This document shows, piece after piece, positions 1-9,172 of a stretch of 64,000 nucleotides of DNA; position 1 is the first letter of the stretch; every line of letters starts with the position of its first letter. Under the pieces are notes generated by a model, which worked only from the letters and a program-made list of their open reading frames with translations, ran no database searches and had not been told where the DNA came from. Source of the stretch: Microcoleus vaginatus PCC 9802 (GTDB lineage: Bacteria; Cyanobacteriota; Cyanobacteriia; Cyanobacteriales; Microcoleaceae). Location: contig CP031740.1 of assembly GCA_022701275.1 (NCBI GenBank), forward strand, positions 4,165,001 through 4,229,000. Reading direction: 5' to 3'. The position numbers and the translations under genes were made by a program.

Positions 1-115
1 AATCGCAGCACGCCAGCTAGAATCCCCTCCATGGAAAGTCGCCACCATCGGCGATCCGCTAATGTCGATCGCCAAACCCAGACCAAGAATCCCGCCTACT
101 CAACAACCGATGTGA
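1..115 (+). CDS. C-terminal tail of an unidentified gene (partial, enters from the left edge)
   Basis: Reading from base 2, an open frame runs 37 codons to TGA at 113-115 and ends in a proline-rich tail. The peptide contains WKVATIGDPLMSIAKP and looks like real protein rather than a chance frame: it is rich in hydrophobic and proline residues and uses GC-rich codons like clcA next door. A GDPL motif near a C-terminus occurs in some cyanobacterial secreted families such as TIGR03790, but that link is only a resemblance. The start and function lie outside the window. Confidence 0.45.
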   Translation, partial: IAARQLESPPWKVATIGDPLMSIAKPRPRIPPTQQPM

Positions 116-520
116 TATTATGCGCGATCAAGGGATTTGAGATTTGAGATTTGTGGTTTGACATTAGTGGTTTTAAGGTAAAGCCTCAAATCGCCAATTC
201 TTTAATCGGAATGTTGTGTTTCACTGAGTTATATGATATTGCAAGTTCACTCATGCGATCGCCCTAAACCCCAACACTGTAAATAGAGTTAATTAGCATT
301 ATCGCGAGAGACTATCTAAGTTTGAATGTAACTGAGTATACAATGACCTAAAATCCGCCGCTCCTCAGAATCAGTCATTCTACACCAGCCGCCCGCCCAA
401 AAAGTCCCCCCCTAAAATACGCCTTAATTAACTTGTCAATTCCCCTAAAATCACTCACAATTAAAATAAGAAATAAAATGTAATATTTATCTAACTTCTC
501 ACAGAAGAATTAACCGCTAA
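116..520. other. Intergenic region, no gene recognised
   Basis: About 400 bases, AT-rich, with GATTTGAGATTTGAG-type short repeats near 135-165. It becomes a likely promoter region just before clcA. I see no ORF with coding character and no RNA gene. Confidence 0.6.
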
Positions 521-2104
521 ATGAGAGCCACCCCTCCTGTGGATCTGCCGCCACCCGGGCCAACCGCAGCAACTCCCCAAGCCTCCAGCCTCAGCCCGCT
601 ATTCAAGCGCCTGCACCCCAGCCCAGAAACCCTCCTGCTCATCCTCTCCCTAGTCATCGGGGGAGTTACTGGTGCAGGCGTCGTCACTTTTCACTATCTC
701 ATCCACTTCATTCACAGCCTGATGCTGGAAGACTTCATGGGTGCGATCGCCTCGAAAGGCTCTTGGACGCTAGCCTGCATTCCCACCCTCGGCGGAGTCA
801 TCATCGGGCTGATGCGCTGGCGGTTTCGGGATTTTGGCCCGAATATGTCTTCCTTAATTGCAGCCACCCGCGGGCTGCAAGAACTCTCCCCCCTCAAACC
901 CATCACCAAAATGGTGGCAGCCTCAGTTTCCCTCGGCACCGGCGCCTCCCTGGGCCCGGAAGCCCCCAGCGTCGAAATCGGCGCTAACTTCGGAATGCTG
1001 CTGGCTCAAGTTTTGCAGCTTTCCCCAGAACGGCAGCGCTTGCTCCTCGGCGCCGGAGCAGCAGCAGGTTTATCTGCCGGGTTTAACTCTCCCATCGCCG
1101 GAGTGTTCTTTGCTTTAGAAGTCGTGCTCGGCAGCACCTTCGCAACTTCGTCAGTCAGCGTTGTCTTGCTCTCCGCCGTAGTTTCCGCGCTCATCGCTCA
1201 AATCTGCTTGGGAGCTCAGCCGGCCTTTTCTTTGCCGATATACGATGTCCGCAGCCCCCTAGAACTGCCTCTGTACATGGGATTGGGACTTTTGGCGAGC
1301 GGAGTGTCTCTAGCCTACACAGAAGCAATTCAATTAGCCGATGGCTGTTTTCAAGGAAAAGTCCGAGGATTTGCTTGGCTCGGACGACTGCCCCGGCCGC
1401 TGCACCCCATCCTCGGCGGGGCCTGCGTCGGCTTAGTCGCCCTGCAATTTCCTCAAATTTTGGGTGTCGGCTACGAAACAGTCCAAGCAATGCTCCAAGA
1501 TGTTAAATTTTCCTTGCCTTTGCTGCTCCTGCTGCTGTTTGTCAAACTGGCGATGACCGCAATCAGCCTCGGCAGCGGTTTAGTGGGCGGTATCTTCGCT
1601 CCGGCGATGTTTTTGGGAGCTTCCCTGGGTTCGGCTTACGGCCTCTTTTTGGAAATGCTGCCGGCAATGAGCGATCGAGTCGCCGGCCCTCCCGCCTACG
1701 CAATGGTGGGAATGGCCGCCGTCCTCGCCGGCAGCGCCAGAGCACCGCTGACAGCCATCCTATTGATGTTTGAATTAACCCGCGATTATCGGATTGTCTT
1801 GCCTTTGATGGCCGCAGTCGGATTGAGCGTTTGGCTGGTGGAGTGTGTCAACCGCCGATCGGCCGCCCACAGCCTCAACCTTCAGCAAATGGGCGTAGAC
1901 GTGGCTCTCAATACACCGATCAAAGCCAGAGAACAGTTGCAGGATTGGGAAGATGTTCTGGGCGATCGCATCGTCACAGAACTGATTTCTTGCCAACTTC
2001 CGATCGACGGCGAACACAGTATCGAGGAGCCAGTGCTGGCTATGGCTAACGCACATTTACCAGAAGATGTCAAGCCTTTGCCTGAAACAAAATCAGCAGT
2101 CTGA
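521..2104 (+). CDS. clcA: ClC-family chloride channel/transporter
   Basis: Integral membrane protein of 527 residues in the ClC superfamily, moving chloride (or other halides) through the membrane by channel or H+/Cl- exchange. About ten or more hydrophobic segments run from residue 35 to 450. The signature around the gating glutamate reads GPEAP in place of the classical GREGP, and the late selectivity motif GGIFAP is intact. The early GSGIP motif is replaced by GPNMS, so the central serine environment is atypical and anion preference cannot be assumed. The C-terminal 80 residues are hydrophilic and carry no clear CBS pair, making this a short-form ClC. The start ATG follows a purine-rich GAAGAA stretch. 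It stands alone, followed by the Rpn-type nuclease gene after about 60 bases. Confidence 0.9.
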   Translation: MRATPPVDLPPPGPTAATPQASSLSPLFKRLHPSPETLLLILSLVIGGVTGAGVVTFHYLIHFIHSLMLEDFMGAIASKGSWTLACIPTLGGVIIGLMRWRFRDFGPNMSSLIAATRGLQELSPLKPITKMVAASVSLGTGASLGPEAPSVEIGANFGMLLAQVLQLSPERQRLLLGAGAAAGLSAGFNSPIAGVFFALEVVLGSTFATSSVSVVLLSAVVSALIAQICLGAQPAFSLPIYDVRSPLELPLYMGLGLLASGVSLAYTEAIQLADGCFQGKVRGFAWLGRLPRPLHPILGGACVGLVALQFPQILGVGYETVQAMLQDVKFSLPLLLLLLFVKLAMTAISLGSGLVGGIFAPAMFLGASLGSAYGLFLEMLPAMSDRVAGPPAYAMVGMAAVLAGSARAPLTAILLMFELTRDYRIVLPLMAAVGLSVWLVECVNRRSAAHSLNLQQMGVDVALNTPIKAREQLQDWEDVLGDRIVTELISCQLPIDGEHSIEEPVLAMANAHLPEDVKPLPETKSAV

Positions 2105-2167
2105 GTGAGTTCGATTCTGGTTGCTTCCTCACCAAACTAATAGTCGAAAAGCACCCATCTGACAACC

Positions 2168-3043
2168 ATGATATTTATCAACCCAAAAACCGATTACGCC
2201 TTCAAAAAAATTTTCGGTTCCTCAGAAAGCAAAGACATTCTGATTAGCTTTCTCAACGCTCTAATTTATGAAGGCAATCCCACCATCCAAGACTTAGAAA
2301 TTATCAACCCAAATCTACCACCCAAACTTGAAGGCTTAAAAGATAGTTATCTGGATGTGAAAGCCAAACTTAGCGACGGCACTTTAGTAATTATTGAAAT
2401 GGAAGTGCTCAACGTCCAGTCTTTTGGCAAGCGAGTTTTGTACAATGCAGCAAAGACTTATGCTTTTCAGTTGGAAGCAGCACAAGGATATCGATTGCTG
2501 AAGCCAGTGATTGCTTTGAGAATTACGGATTTTGAAATGTTTGCTAACAGCGAAGAATGGATTTCGAGATTTGTGTACAAAGAAGTCACGAAAAACTTTA
2601 CGTATCCCGAAAACGATCTGGATTTAGTGTTTGTAGAGTTGCCCAAGTTTACCAAAGGACAGGAGCAACTTGAAACTTTAGCAGATAAATGGATTTATTT
2701 CATGAAAAATGCCAGAAGTTTGACAGCGGTTCCAGAAACAATGGATAGCATACCGGAAATACATCAAGCTTTTGATATTGCCAATCAAGCCAAGTTAAGC
2801 CGGGAAGAAGTGGAAGATTTGGACAGAAGAGAACAGTTTATTTATGACCAACAGGGAGCGATTATTAAGGCTGTTCAGGAAGGAATAGAACAAGGGATGC
2901 GAGAAAAGGCGATCGCGATCGCTCGACAATTACTCTCACAGCTAGATAATGCCACGATCAGCCAAGTTACCGGGCTTAGCGTTGAAGATGTCCAAAATTT
3001 GCGTGAAGCGAAGCTATCCCCTAGGGAATCGGGCGATTCATAG
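2168..3043 (+). CDS. Rpn-family PD-(D/E)XK nuclease / putative transposase
   Basis: A 291-residue protein of the Rpn/PDDEXK_2 family, known for recombination-promoting DNA nucleases and abundant in cyanobacteria. The N-terminus (NPKTDYAFKKIFG) is the family signature. The active-site strand pair is at about residues 58-80, with an Asp in YLDVKAKL and a Glu in VIIEMEV; many relatives have IEMQ, so the last residue differs here. The C-terminus has the usual basic helix and a small helix-turn-helix-like tail (ITGLSVEDVQNL type). No transposon ends were found around it. The next gene starts 59 bases downstream. Confidence 0.85.
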   Translation: MIFINPKTDYAFKKIFGSSESKDILISFLNALIYEGNPTIQDLEIINPNLPPKLEGLKDSYLDVKAKLSDGTLVIIEMEVLNVQSFGKRVLYNAAKTYAFQLEAAQGYRLLKPVIALRITDFEMFANSEEWISRFVYKEVTKNFTYPENDLDLVFVELPKFTKGQEQLETLADKWIYFMKNARSLTAVPETMDSIPEIHQAFDIANQAKLSREEVEDLDRREQFIYDQQGAIIKAVQEGIEQGMREKAIAIARQLLSQLDNATISQVTGLSVEDVQNLREAKLSPRESGDS

Positions 3044-3101
3044 TTTAAAGGAATTATGCATAGGGAGTAGACCTAGACATAGTGGTGAACGATTTTTGAT
3101 T

Positions 3102-3683
3102 ATGGATTATCTAAAAAAACTATTGATTCTCGATCTTGATGAAACTTTAATTTATGCTGCCGAAGCATCTTTCCCTCGGAAAGCTGACTTTTTAGTGGAG
3201 CCATATCACATTTACAAACGACCGTTTCTTGATGTATTTTTGAAAAAATGCCTAGACTGGTTTGAGGTTGCAGTTTGGACATCTTCTACGCCGTCTTATG
3301 CGATCGCAATTGTGTCAGCCATCTTTGAAAATCCTAAAATTTTATCATTTGTGTGGGCAAGCGAGCGTTGCACAGTTGCTTACGATCCTGAGTGGTTTGA
3401 ATATTACAATCGCAAAAATCTAAAAAAGGTTAAGCGCAAAGGGTATCGTCTAGAGTCAATCATTGCAGTGGATGATACGCCTCAAAAGTGGGAGCGCAGC
3501 TATGGCAATCGGGTGCGAGTAAACCCCTTTGAGGGAGATGAGACAGATGATGAATTAAAGTATTTGCTGCTTTACTTGGATAAACTGAGATCTGCAGAAA
3601 ATATCCGCAGTGTCGAGAAAAGGTTCTGGCAAAATCAGCTTATCCGATCGATCGGTGAGTCAGGAATATCAAACGCGCAGTAA
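3102..3683 (+). CDS. FCP1/NIF-like HAD phosphatase
   Basis: The start at ATG 3102 is chosen because the HAD domain begins at once; the frame is open upstream to 2949 but there it overlaps the preceding gene. From 3102 the protein has 193 residues. Motif I reads LDLDETLIY (DxDxT type) at residues 8-16. It is followed by a region typical of NLI-interacting-factor/FCP1 phosphatases (RPFLDVFLKK, then VAVWTSS as motif II) and a distal IAVDDTP motif carrying the motif III/IV acidic pair. These enzymes dephosphorylate proteins or small molecules using Mg2+; the substrate in cyanobacteria is unknown. No operon partner is obvious. Confidence 0.8.
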   Translation: MDYLKKLLILDLDETLIYAAEASFPRKADFLVEPYHIYKRPFLDVFLKKCLDWFEVAVWTSSTPSYAIAIVSAIFENPKILSFVWASERCTVAYDPEWFEYYNRKNLKKVKRKGYRLESIIAVDDTPQKWERSYGNRVRVNPFEGDETDDELKYLLLYLDKLRSAENIRSVEKRFWQNQLIRSIGESGISNAQ

Positions 3684-3857
3684 GTGGCATCACAAATCGA
3701 TGAAGCGGACGGCAGGAATATCTTGGTGCTGAATTTGATGTTAGTTGCCGCCGCTTATCGCACGCGAACACCCCTCGACATAGCAGACAGTGGCGCTACC
3801 CTCAACTCTGAGCTAAAATAATCAAAAACTATTCACAACAAGCCCAGAGGCGCTTAG

Positions 3858-4337
3858 GTGACTCCTAACGAGGGAACGGCAAACAGCAAAAGTCAGACAA
3901 TACCCGGCAAAACCCCCTTGGGTTCCACTCATTACAGCTTGTTAGGGCTGCATCCTTCAGCCTCAGCGATCGAAATTCGGCGATCGTACCGGGAACTGAG
4001 CAAACTCTACCATCCCGATACCACCGACCTGCCGCCCGCAGTCGCCACTGCCAAATTTCAGCAGCTCAACAACGCCTACGCCACCCTCAGCAACCCAGAA
4101 CGTCGCCTCGCCTACGACCTCAAAATAGGCTATTCTCGCCTGAACGTGATGGGGCCGCCCCCAGGCTTCAATACTCCCGTTTCGGGCTCGGGCAAAAAAA
4201 CTTACAACTCCGCTTACCTAGATCCCACGGATCGACCTCTTTCCCCCGGAGAAATGTTCGCTCTGTTTATCATGGGAGCTAGCTTAATCGGATGTTTGCT
4301 ACTGGCGATCACGATCGGCTTAATTCGCGGCAATTAA
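3858..4337 (+). CDS. Membrane-anchored J-domain (DnaJ-like) protein
   Basis: A 159-residue protein starting at GTG. The J-domain lies at about residues 24-88 and contains the HPD tripeptide (KLYHPDTTD) needed to stimulate a DnaK ATPase. There is no G/F-rich region, zinc finger or C-terminal substrate domain, so this is a type III J-protein. A hydrophobic segment near residues 132-155 (GEMFALFIMGASLIGCLLL) predicts a C-terminal membrane anchor with the J-domain in the cytoplasm. It likely recruits a DnaK to a membrane site. A DUF3143 gene follows 76 bases downstream on the same strand, a pairing that suggests co-transcription. Confidence 0.85.
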   Translation: MTPNEGTANSKSQTIPGKTPLGSTHYSLLGLHPSASAIEIRRSYRELSKLYHPDTTDLPPAVATAKFQQLNNAYATLSNPERRLAYDLKIGYSRLNVMGPPPGFNTPVSGSGKKTYNSAYLDPTDRPLSPGEMFALFIMGASLIGCLLLAITIGLIRGN

Positions 4338-4379
4338 AGCCTCAAATCCCCCATCTCCAATCCTCAATCGGAAATCCCC

Positions 4380-4413
4380 AATCTAAAATCTAAAATCTAA
4401 AATCTAAAATCTC
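4380..4413. repeat. Heptamer tandem repeat (AAATCTA)n
   Basis: Four to five copies of a TAAAATC heptamer lie directly before the start of the DUF3143 gene. The same motif recurs near 4978, 32603, 42826 and 48933, so it is a dispersed short tandemly repeated repetitive (STRR) sequence of the kind known from filamentous cyanobacteria. Confidence 0.85.
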
Positions 4414-4686
4414 ATGACTCTTCCTTCCGCTGACACTCCTTTGTACAACCATCCGCTGCCGGAAATCGAGCAGTGGCTAAAAAGCCGCGGCTGCCAGCAA
4501 GACCGGCGAGAACTCCACTGCTGGCAGATTGATCGACCTACCTGGAAAGCAGAACTCTCCCTCGATATTGACCAACTCACCATCCGTTACATCGATGCTG
4601 GAGCCGACGGCCAAGATATTCACCGAGCCTTCAAATACTCCCTCTCGCGTCAGGATATTGAAGCTGCCGTTTTCTCCGGCCCCTAA
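4414..4686 (+). CDS. DUF3143 family protein
   Basis: A 90-residue soluble protein with the arrangement I associate with cyanobacterial DUF3143: an N-terminal LYNHPLPEIEQWL motif, a CW pair (residues 29-35) and a DIxxAVFSGP ending. No catalytic motif or membrane segment is visible and its function is unknown. It follows the membrane J-domain gene by 76 bases, the gap being mostly heptamer repeat. The start ATG immediately abuts the repeat, so the native ribosome-binding site is not obvious. Confidence 0.75.
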   Translation: MTLPSADTPLYNHPLPEIEQWLKSRGCQQDRRELHCWQIDRPTWKAELSLDIDQLTIRYIDAGADGQDIHRAFKYSLSRQDIEAAVFSGP

Positions 4687-5006
4687 TTTGATGTGAGATG
4701 TGAGATTTGATATTTGAGATTTGATATTTGTCCTCCAATCTAAAATGGTTATGTTGAGCAGGACATGAGTGAAATTGGTATTAGATTTTAGATGGGGAAT
4801 CCAGGTGAGAATCAGGAGCATCAAGCCTGCAAGCATTTACATGGGAGTGCGAGCGTCCCGCTTGCTGTATTGTGCTGTGCGGGACGCTCGCAGGTCATAA
4901 AAACGTTTTTTACTTTCAGGGAGATGCTCCCTCAGAATCCACACCTACTTGGAAACTGAAAAATCAACCAAAAAATCTAAAATCTAAAATCCAAAATCCA
5001 AAATCG
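4687..5006. other. Repeat-rich intergenic region
   Basis: Contains GATTTGATATTTGAG-type short repeats (4690-4735), the strong inverted repeat at 4848-4892 and a heptamer tract at 4975-5005 (TAAAATC/CAAAATC). ORFs here are low-complexity products of these repeats. No gene recognised. Confidence 0.65.
4848..4892. repeat. Perfect 14-bp inverted repeat (hairpin)
   Basis: TGCGAGCGTCCCGC at 4848-4861 is exactly complementary to 4879-4892, with a 17-base loop. It lies between the convergent DUF3143 and uppS genes. It could act as a transcription barrier, but there is no T-run, so a mobile palindromic repeat is as likely. Confidence 0.8.
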
Positions 5007-5753
5007 TTACACTTTGCCAAATCGGCGGCTGCGCTTCTGATAATCAGACAAAGCGCGGTGAAACTCCGATCGATCAAAATCCGGCCATAGCGTCTCAGTA
5101 ATGTAAATTTCCGAATAAGCCATTTGCCATAGTAGAAAATTGCTCAACCGCATTTCCCCACTCGTCCGGATCAGCAAATCCGGGTCACAAACATCAGCAG
5201 TATACAAATAGCGTTTAAATAAAACCTCATCAATCTCCTCCGGCTGCAACTTGCCCTCTTTCACCTGAGTGGCGATCGCCCGACAAGCTTGTACAATCTC
5301 CTGACGCCCCCCGTAATTCGTCGCCACCGTAAACAAAATCCCCTGATTATGCTGAGTGGCCGTCACAGAACGCTCGATTTCCGCTTGCAAAGACTTCGGC
5401 AAAGCCTGCAAATTCCCCATAAATTGAATTTGCACGTCCTCGTCCACCATCTCCCGCAATTCTTGCCGCAACTTTCCCTCAAACAAACTCATTAAAAAAT
5501 CCACCTCTCCGGCCGGCCGCCCCCAATTCTCCGTCGAAAAAGCATAGGCCGTTAAAGCTGGAATCCCCCAATCTTTGCAGCAGCGCAGCAGTTCCTTCAG
5601 AGTGCTAGCTCCTCGGCGGTGCCCCGCAATCCGCGGCAACCCCTTATTCTTAGCCCAGCGCCCGTTCCCGTCCATAATCACTGCTATGTGCTTAGGCAGT
5701 AGTTCTTGTTGCAGATCCTCCGGCAACTTTTCCAAGCAAATTCCTTGACTCAT
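5007..5753 (-). CDS. uppS: Isoprenyl transferase (undecaprenyl diphosphate synthase family)
   Basis: A 248-residue cis-prenyltransferase that condenses isopentenyl diphosphate onto farnesyl-type diphosphates to make the undecaprenyl carrier for peptidoglycan and other glycans. The substrate-binding block [13 protein letters not shown] with catalytic Asp is at residues 27-39, followed by GHRRGA. The C-terminal [15 protein letters not shown] and [14 protein letters not shown] motifs bind IPP and Mg2+. Length is normal. It is the last gene of a minus-strand run lysA, cdaA, uppS, 20 bases after cdaA. This order is, from memory, conserved in cyanobacteria and links c-di-AMP to envelope metabolism. 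Confidence 0.95.
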   Translation of the reverse strand: MSQGICLEKLPEDLQQELLPKHIAVIMDGNGRWAKNKGLPRIAGHRRGASTLKELLRCCKDWGIPALTAYAFSTENWGRPAGEVDFLMSLFEGKLRQELREMVDEDVQIQFMGNLQALPKSLQAEIERSVTATQHNQGILFTVATNYGGRQEIVQACRAIATQVKEGKLQPEEIDEVLFKRYLYTADVCDPDLLIRTSGEMRLSNFLLWQMAYSEIYITETLWPDFDRSEFHRALSDYQKRSRRFGKV

Positions 5754-5773
5754 GGTTTCTCCCGATTACCCGA

Positions 5774-6667
5774 CTAACGGCGCAGTATCCGTTTTAATAG
5801 CGTCACTCCCTTCAATCCTATCTGGCGTCCGAGATTGCCGATCGGAATTGGAGCCACAACTCTTTCTCCCTCGGACGGAAACAGCTTTGCTTCCAGCAAT
5901 TCCTTAAGTTTGCTGCTAGTCAAAGGTCGATTTAAAGTTCCCATCTGGGCTAAAGAAATAGAACCCGTTTCCTCCGACACTACCACGCACACGCAAGCTT
6001 GCACCCGTTCCGTAATCCCCATCGCCGCCCGGTGGCGGGTTCCCAACTGCCGCGACGCGCTGCGATCAGACAAAGGCAAAATTACCCCCGCCGAAACGAT
6101 CCGCGAACCTCGAATCAAAACAGCTCCGTCGTGCAGCAAAGTTTGCGGCTGAAAGATTGTCTGCAACAATTCTTTAGAAACTTCAGCATTTAGCTTGAGT
6201 CCCGGCACCGAAAAATCTCGATCGTCGATCGGAGAATCTGTTTCTATAATTAGTAAAGCGCCCGTGCGGTTTTGTGAAAGTTCTTTTACTGCGTCCACAA
6301 TTTCATCTATTACGCTGTCCGGTTCGGGAGTGGGTCGGCGATCGCGTCCAAACAATTGCCGAAATTCCCCCCGACCCAATTGTTCCAGAAATCGGCGAAA
6401 CTCCGACTGCAATATTACCGCCATTGCCACAGCCGAACCAGTCACCAAGCTGTTAAGGGCAACGTGCAATAGCCTCAATCCAGCCCAGTTGCTCACCGCC
6501 GCCGCCAGCATCAAAATAATAAATCCCCGTACCATCCACAGCGTTCTGCGCTCGCCAACAATGACGAGCACCAAATACGCAAGGGCAAAAACCAGTCCAA
6601 TATCGATCCCTTGAATCAATAAGGACTGAACGAGGGTCAAGTCAAAGCCAGATTGTTGATTGTTCAT
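5774..6667 (-). CDS. cdaA: Diadenylate cyclase (CdaA/DisA-type DAC domain)
   Basis: Makes cyclic di-AMP from two ATP. The 297-residue protein has three N-terminal membrane helices (about residues 10-85) and a cytoplasmic DAC domain. Its two defining motifs are visible: DGA in LLHDGAVLIRG and RHR in LGTRHRAAMGI. This is the standard CdaA layout. In cyanobacteria c-di-AMP has been tied to osmotic, carbon and night-time physiology (family knowledge). It lies between lysA and uppS on the same strand, 20 bases before uppS. Downstream of the DAC domain the protein ends in a short basic tail (VTLLKRILRR). Confidence 0.95.
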   Translation of the reverse strand: MNNQQSGFDLTLVQSLLIQGIDIGLVFALAYLVLVIVGERRTLWMVRGFIILMLAAAVSNWAGLRLLHVALNSLVTGSAVAMAVILQSEFRRFLEQLGRGEFRQLFGRDRRPTPEPDSVIDEIVDAVKELSQNRTGALLIIETDSPIDDRDFSVPGLKLNAEVSKELLQTIFQPQTLLHDGAVLIRGSRIVSAGVILPLSDRSASRQLGTRHRAAMGITERVQACVCVVVSEETGSISLAQMGTLNRPLTSSKLKELLEAKLFPSEGERVVAPIPIGNLGRQIGLKGVTLLKRILRR

Positions 6668-6866
6668 GGTTCATCGAACGCTACCGCCTGTGAACCGCGA
6701 ACCGTGATGCACTCGAACCCATGAACCATGAACAGTTGTTATAAGGAATATGCTGAAAATCCCCGTGTTTTTAGACCGGGGAGTGTCAATCTAATCGCGT
6801 GACTGAACAAGGCAAAAGTTAAAAGTGAAAAGGCAATCATCACTAAGTAAACATGGATTGTCTTTC

Positions 6867-6899
6867 TTTTAACTTTTAACTTTTAACTTTTAACTTTTG
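6867..6899. repeat. Heptamer repeat (TTTTAAC)n overlapping the lysA 3' end
   Basis: About five tandem copies of a TTTTAAC heptamer. The lysA stop codon (6876-6878) and its last several codons fall inside this array, giving the terminal QKLKVKS. Confidence 0.85.
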
Positions 6900-8309
6900 A
6901 GCTCCGAGTCGTTCAGGAAGGCGGTCAAGCCTCAGCAAATCCTGGTAAGTTTCCCGCTGTATAATCGTGTTAACTTCCCCATTTCTAACTAAAACCGCTG
7001 CCGGTCGGGGCACTCGGTTGTAGTTAGAAGCCATGCTGTAATTGTATGCCCCTGTAGCCGCAACGGCTAGGATATCTCCGGCCCGACAATCTGGCAATTT
7101 GGCATCTTTAATCAGAACATCGCCTGATTCGCAGTGTTTCCCAGCAATTGTCACTGTTTCCGTTAAGGGAGCAGACATTTTGCCGGCTGCGAGGACTCGA
7201 TAAACTGATTGATAGGTAATAGGACGCGGATTGTCCGACATCCCGCCATCGACAGCTATATACGTCCGCATTTCCGGAATGACTTTTTTAGAGCCAACGG
7301 TATAAGCTGTAACGCAAGCTGTACCCACGAGCGATCGACCAGGTTCGCAAAGCAATTTAGGCAAGGGCAATTGCTGCCGCTCGCAAGCTGCTACCACTGC
7401 CTTGCAAATCGTACGAGCCCAATCTTCAATGCTAGGAGGATCGTCCGCTTCAGTATAGCGAATGCCCAACCCACCGCCAATATTAATTTCTGTTGCTGGC
7501 AAACCATAACTCTGTGCTTTAGTCAAGGCCTGAACTATGACTTCGGCTAAATCGTCATGGGGTTGCAGTTCAAAAATCTGAGAGCCGATGTGAGCGTGTA
7601 CTCCCACGCAAAATAACGACGGCTGTTGGCTGATGAAAGTAAATACTCGATCGAGCGAATTAGGATCGAAGCCAAATTTACTGTCGATTTGACCCGTCTG
7701 AATGTACTCGTGGGTGTGACACTCAATTCCAGGAGTAAACCGCACCATAATTCGTGTCGGCCCACCGGTTTTGCTGCTGACACCCAATTCTCCCAACTCT
7801 GCTAGAGTTTCTAAATCCCGCCAATTGTCGGCTACGGTAATGCAGCCGCTTTCTACAGCTAGGTGTAGTTCCTCGCGGGACTTGTTGTTACCGTGGAAGT
7901 AGATTTTGTCGGGGCTGACGCCGGCTTGCAGTGCAGTGTGGATTTCTCCGGCGGATACGACATCTATGCCTAAACCTTCCGAAGCTGCGATCGCGCAAAC
8001 TGCCAAACAACTCCAAGCTTTAGAAGCATAGAGCACTTGAGATTCGCCCGGATAGTAACGCTTAAAAGCATCCCGGTACTGGGTACAAGTCGCCCGTAGC
8101 GTTTCTTCGTCTAAAATGTACAACGGCGAGCCAAATTGCTCCACCAAAGCTGTCACCTCGCAGCCTCCGATTTCCAACCGATCGCTGCTGTTAACACTGG
8201 CTGTCAGCGGTAACAGTTCTTGATTGGGCGATCGATTTTGCAGGGCCGACTTCGACTCAGACAGATACTTAAGTCCCGATTCGACCCCGAAAGATTGAGT
8301 TGATACCAT
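6876..8309 (-). CDS. lysA: Diaminopimelate decarboxylase
   Basis: PLP-dependent fold-III decarboxylase (477 residues) converting meso-diaminopimelate to L-lysine. The PLP lysine is in VLYASKAWSC near residue 85. HGNNKS, the glycine-rich NIGGGLGIRY and the second-half CEPGRSLVG and CESGDV motifs (substrate and dimer-interface cysteine) are all present. The first 45 residues precede the catalytic barrel, which is slightly long but usual in cyanobacteria. The C-terminus ends within a heptamer tandem repeat, so the last six or so residues are repeat-encoded. It heads the lysA-cdaA-uppS run; rimI is divergent, 158 bases away. Confidence 0.95.
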   Translation of the reverse strand: MVSTQSFGVESGLKYLSESKSALQNRSPNQELLPLTASVNSSDRLEIGGCEVTALVEQFGSPLYILDEETLRATCTQYRDAFKRYYPGESQVLYASKAWSCLAVCAIAASEGLGIDVVSAGEIHTALQAGVSPDKIYFHGNNKSREELHLAVESGCITVADNWRDLETLAELGELGVSSKTGGPTRIMVRFTPGIECHTHEYIQTGQIDSKFGFDPNSLDRVFTFISQQPSLFCVGVHAHIGSQIFELQPHDDLAEVIVQALTKAQSYGLPATEINIGGGLGIRYTEADDPPSIEDWARTICKAVVAACERQQLPLPKLLCEPGRSLVGTACVTAYTVGSKKVIPEMRTYIAVDGGMSDNPRPITYQSVYRVLAAGKMSAPLTETVTIAGKHCESGDVLIKDAKLPDCRAGDILAVAATGAYNYSMASNYNRVPRPAAVLVRNGEVNTIIQRETYQDLLRLDRLPERLGAQKLKVKS

Positions 8310-8329
8310 CGCGCAATAACTATCCTAGG

Positions 8330-8405
8330 TTATTAGTCAGCAGTCATTAATCAGCAGTCAGCAGTCGGCAGTCATTAATCAGCAGTCATTGGTCGTTGGC
8401 AGTAG
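8330..8405. repeat. Short tandem repeats (CAGTCAT/AATCAG type) in the lysA-rimI spacer
   Basis: Degenerate repeats built on CAGTCATTAATCAG fill most of the 158-base divergent spacer. They resemble the STRR family seen elsewhere here and leave little room for separate lysA and rimI promoters. Confidence 0.75.
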
Positions 8406-8467
8406 ACTAATGTCTGGAGACTTGTGAGTCATGACTCAAAACTAGCAACAAACAGCTAATCGCTACT

Positions 8468-9172
8468 GTGTTTTCCAGTGTACAATTTACAGCCGTGCGT
8501 TTTCTACAAATTAAACATCTCGCCGCCGAAGACCTCAACAGTGCAGTCGAACTCGATCGCCTCTGTTTTGGCGGACTGTGGACTTTAGAAGGCTATGGGC
8601 GCGAGTTAGGCAGTCCTAACAGCGATTTACTGGGTTTGTGGGTATCCGAAACCGAGGTCGGCAAATCAGAAAGATTCGACAGCGAACTCGAGTCGATCGA
8701 GCCGAACAGCATTCTCAACTCAAAACCGCTGAGTGTTGAGAGCTCCTCGCCAGCAACTCCGAACTCAACACTTACCCCAACCCTGATCGGTTTGGGTTGC
8801 CTGTGGGCAATTTTAGAAGAAGCTCATATTACAATTTTGGCAATTCATCCTCGCTTTCAAGGTCAGGGTTTAGGACAAGCTCTGCTTTGGGATTTACTAA
8901 AAAAGGCTCACTATAGACAATTAGAACGGGCAACCTTAGAAGTGCGGGAATCTAATTTAGCCGCAGTTTCTCTTTACCAAAAATTTGGGTTTAAAGAGGC
9001 AGGACGGCGGAAACGGTACTACGAAGACACCGGAGAAGATGCTCTGGTAATGTGGCGCAGCGGCATAGAGAAACCAGAATTTCAGCAATATTTAGCAGTT
9101 GAGAAAGTGCAAATTTGCGATCGGCTGCATCAGAAAAACTGGCAGTTGGCGATCGATAGTTTTGAATTTTGA
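8468..9172 (+). CDS. rimI: GNAT acetyltransferase, RimI-like
   Basis: Predicted ribosomal-protein-alanine N-acetyltransferase (234 residues from GTG). The acetyl-CoA loop is RFQGQGLGQALL at about residues 132-143, followed by the helix and the LEVRESNLAAVSLYQKFGF strand-helix typical of RimI. A Ser/Pro/Asn-rich insertion of about 45 residues (residues 60-105) separates the first strands from the core. The length and the insertion are larger than in E. coli RimI (about 148 residues) but similar to what I recall for filamentous cyanobacteria. It is divergent from lysA. In other cyanobacteria rimI often sits next to clpC; here a 7.4-kb block intervenes. Confidence 0.88.
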   Translation: MFSSVQFTAVRFLQIKHLAAEDLNSAVELDRLCFGGLWTLEGYGRELGSPNSDLLGLWVSETEVGKSERFDSELESIEPNSILNSKPLSVESSSPATPNSTLTPTLIGLGCLWAILEEAHITILAIHPRFQGQGLGQALLWDLLKKAHYRQLERATLEVRESNLAAVSLYQKFGFKEAGRRKRYYEDTGEDALVMWRSGIEKPEFQQYLAVEKVQICDRLHQKNWQLAIDSFEF

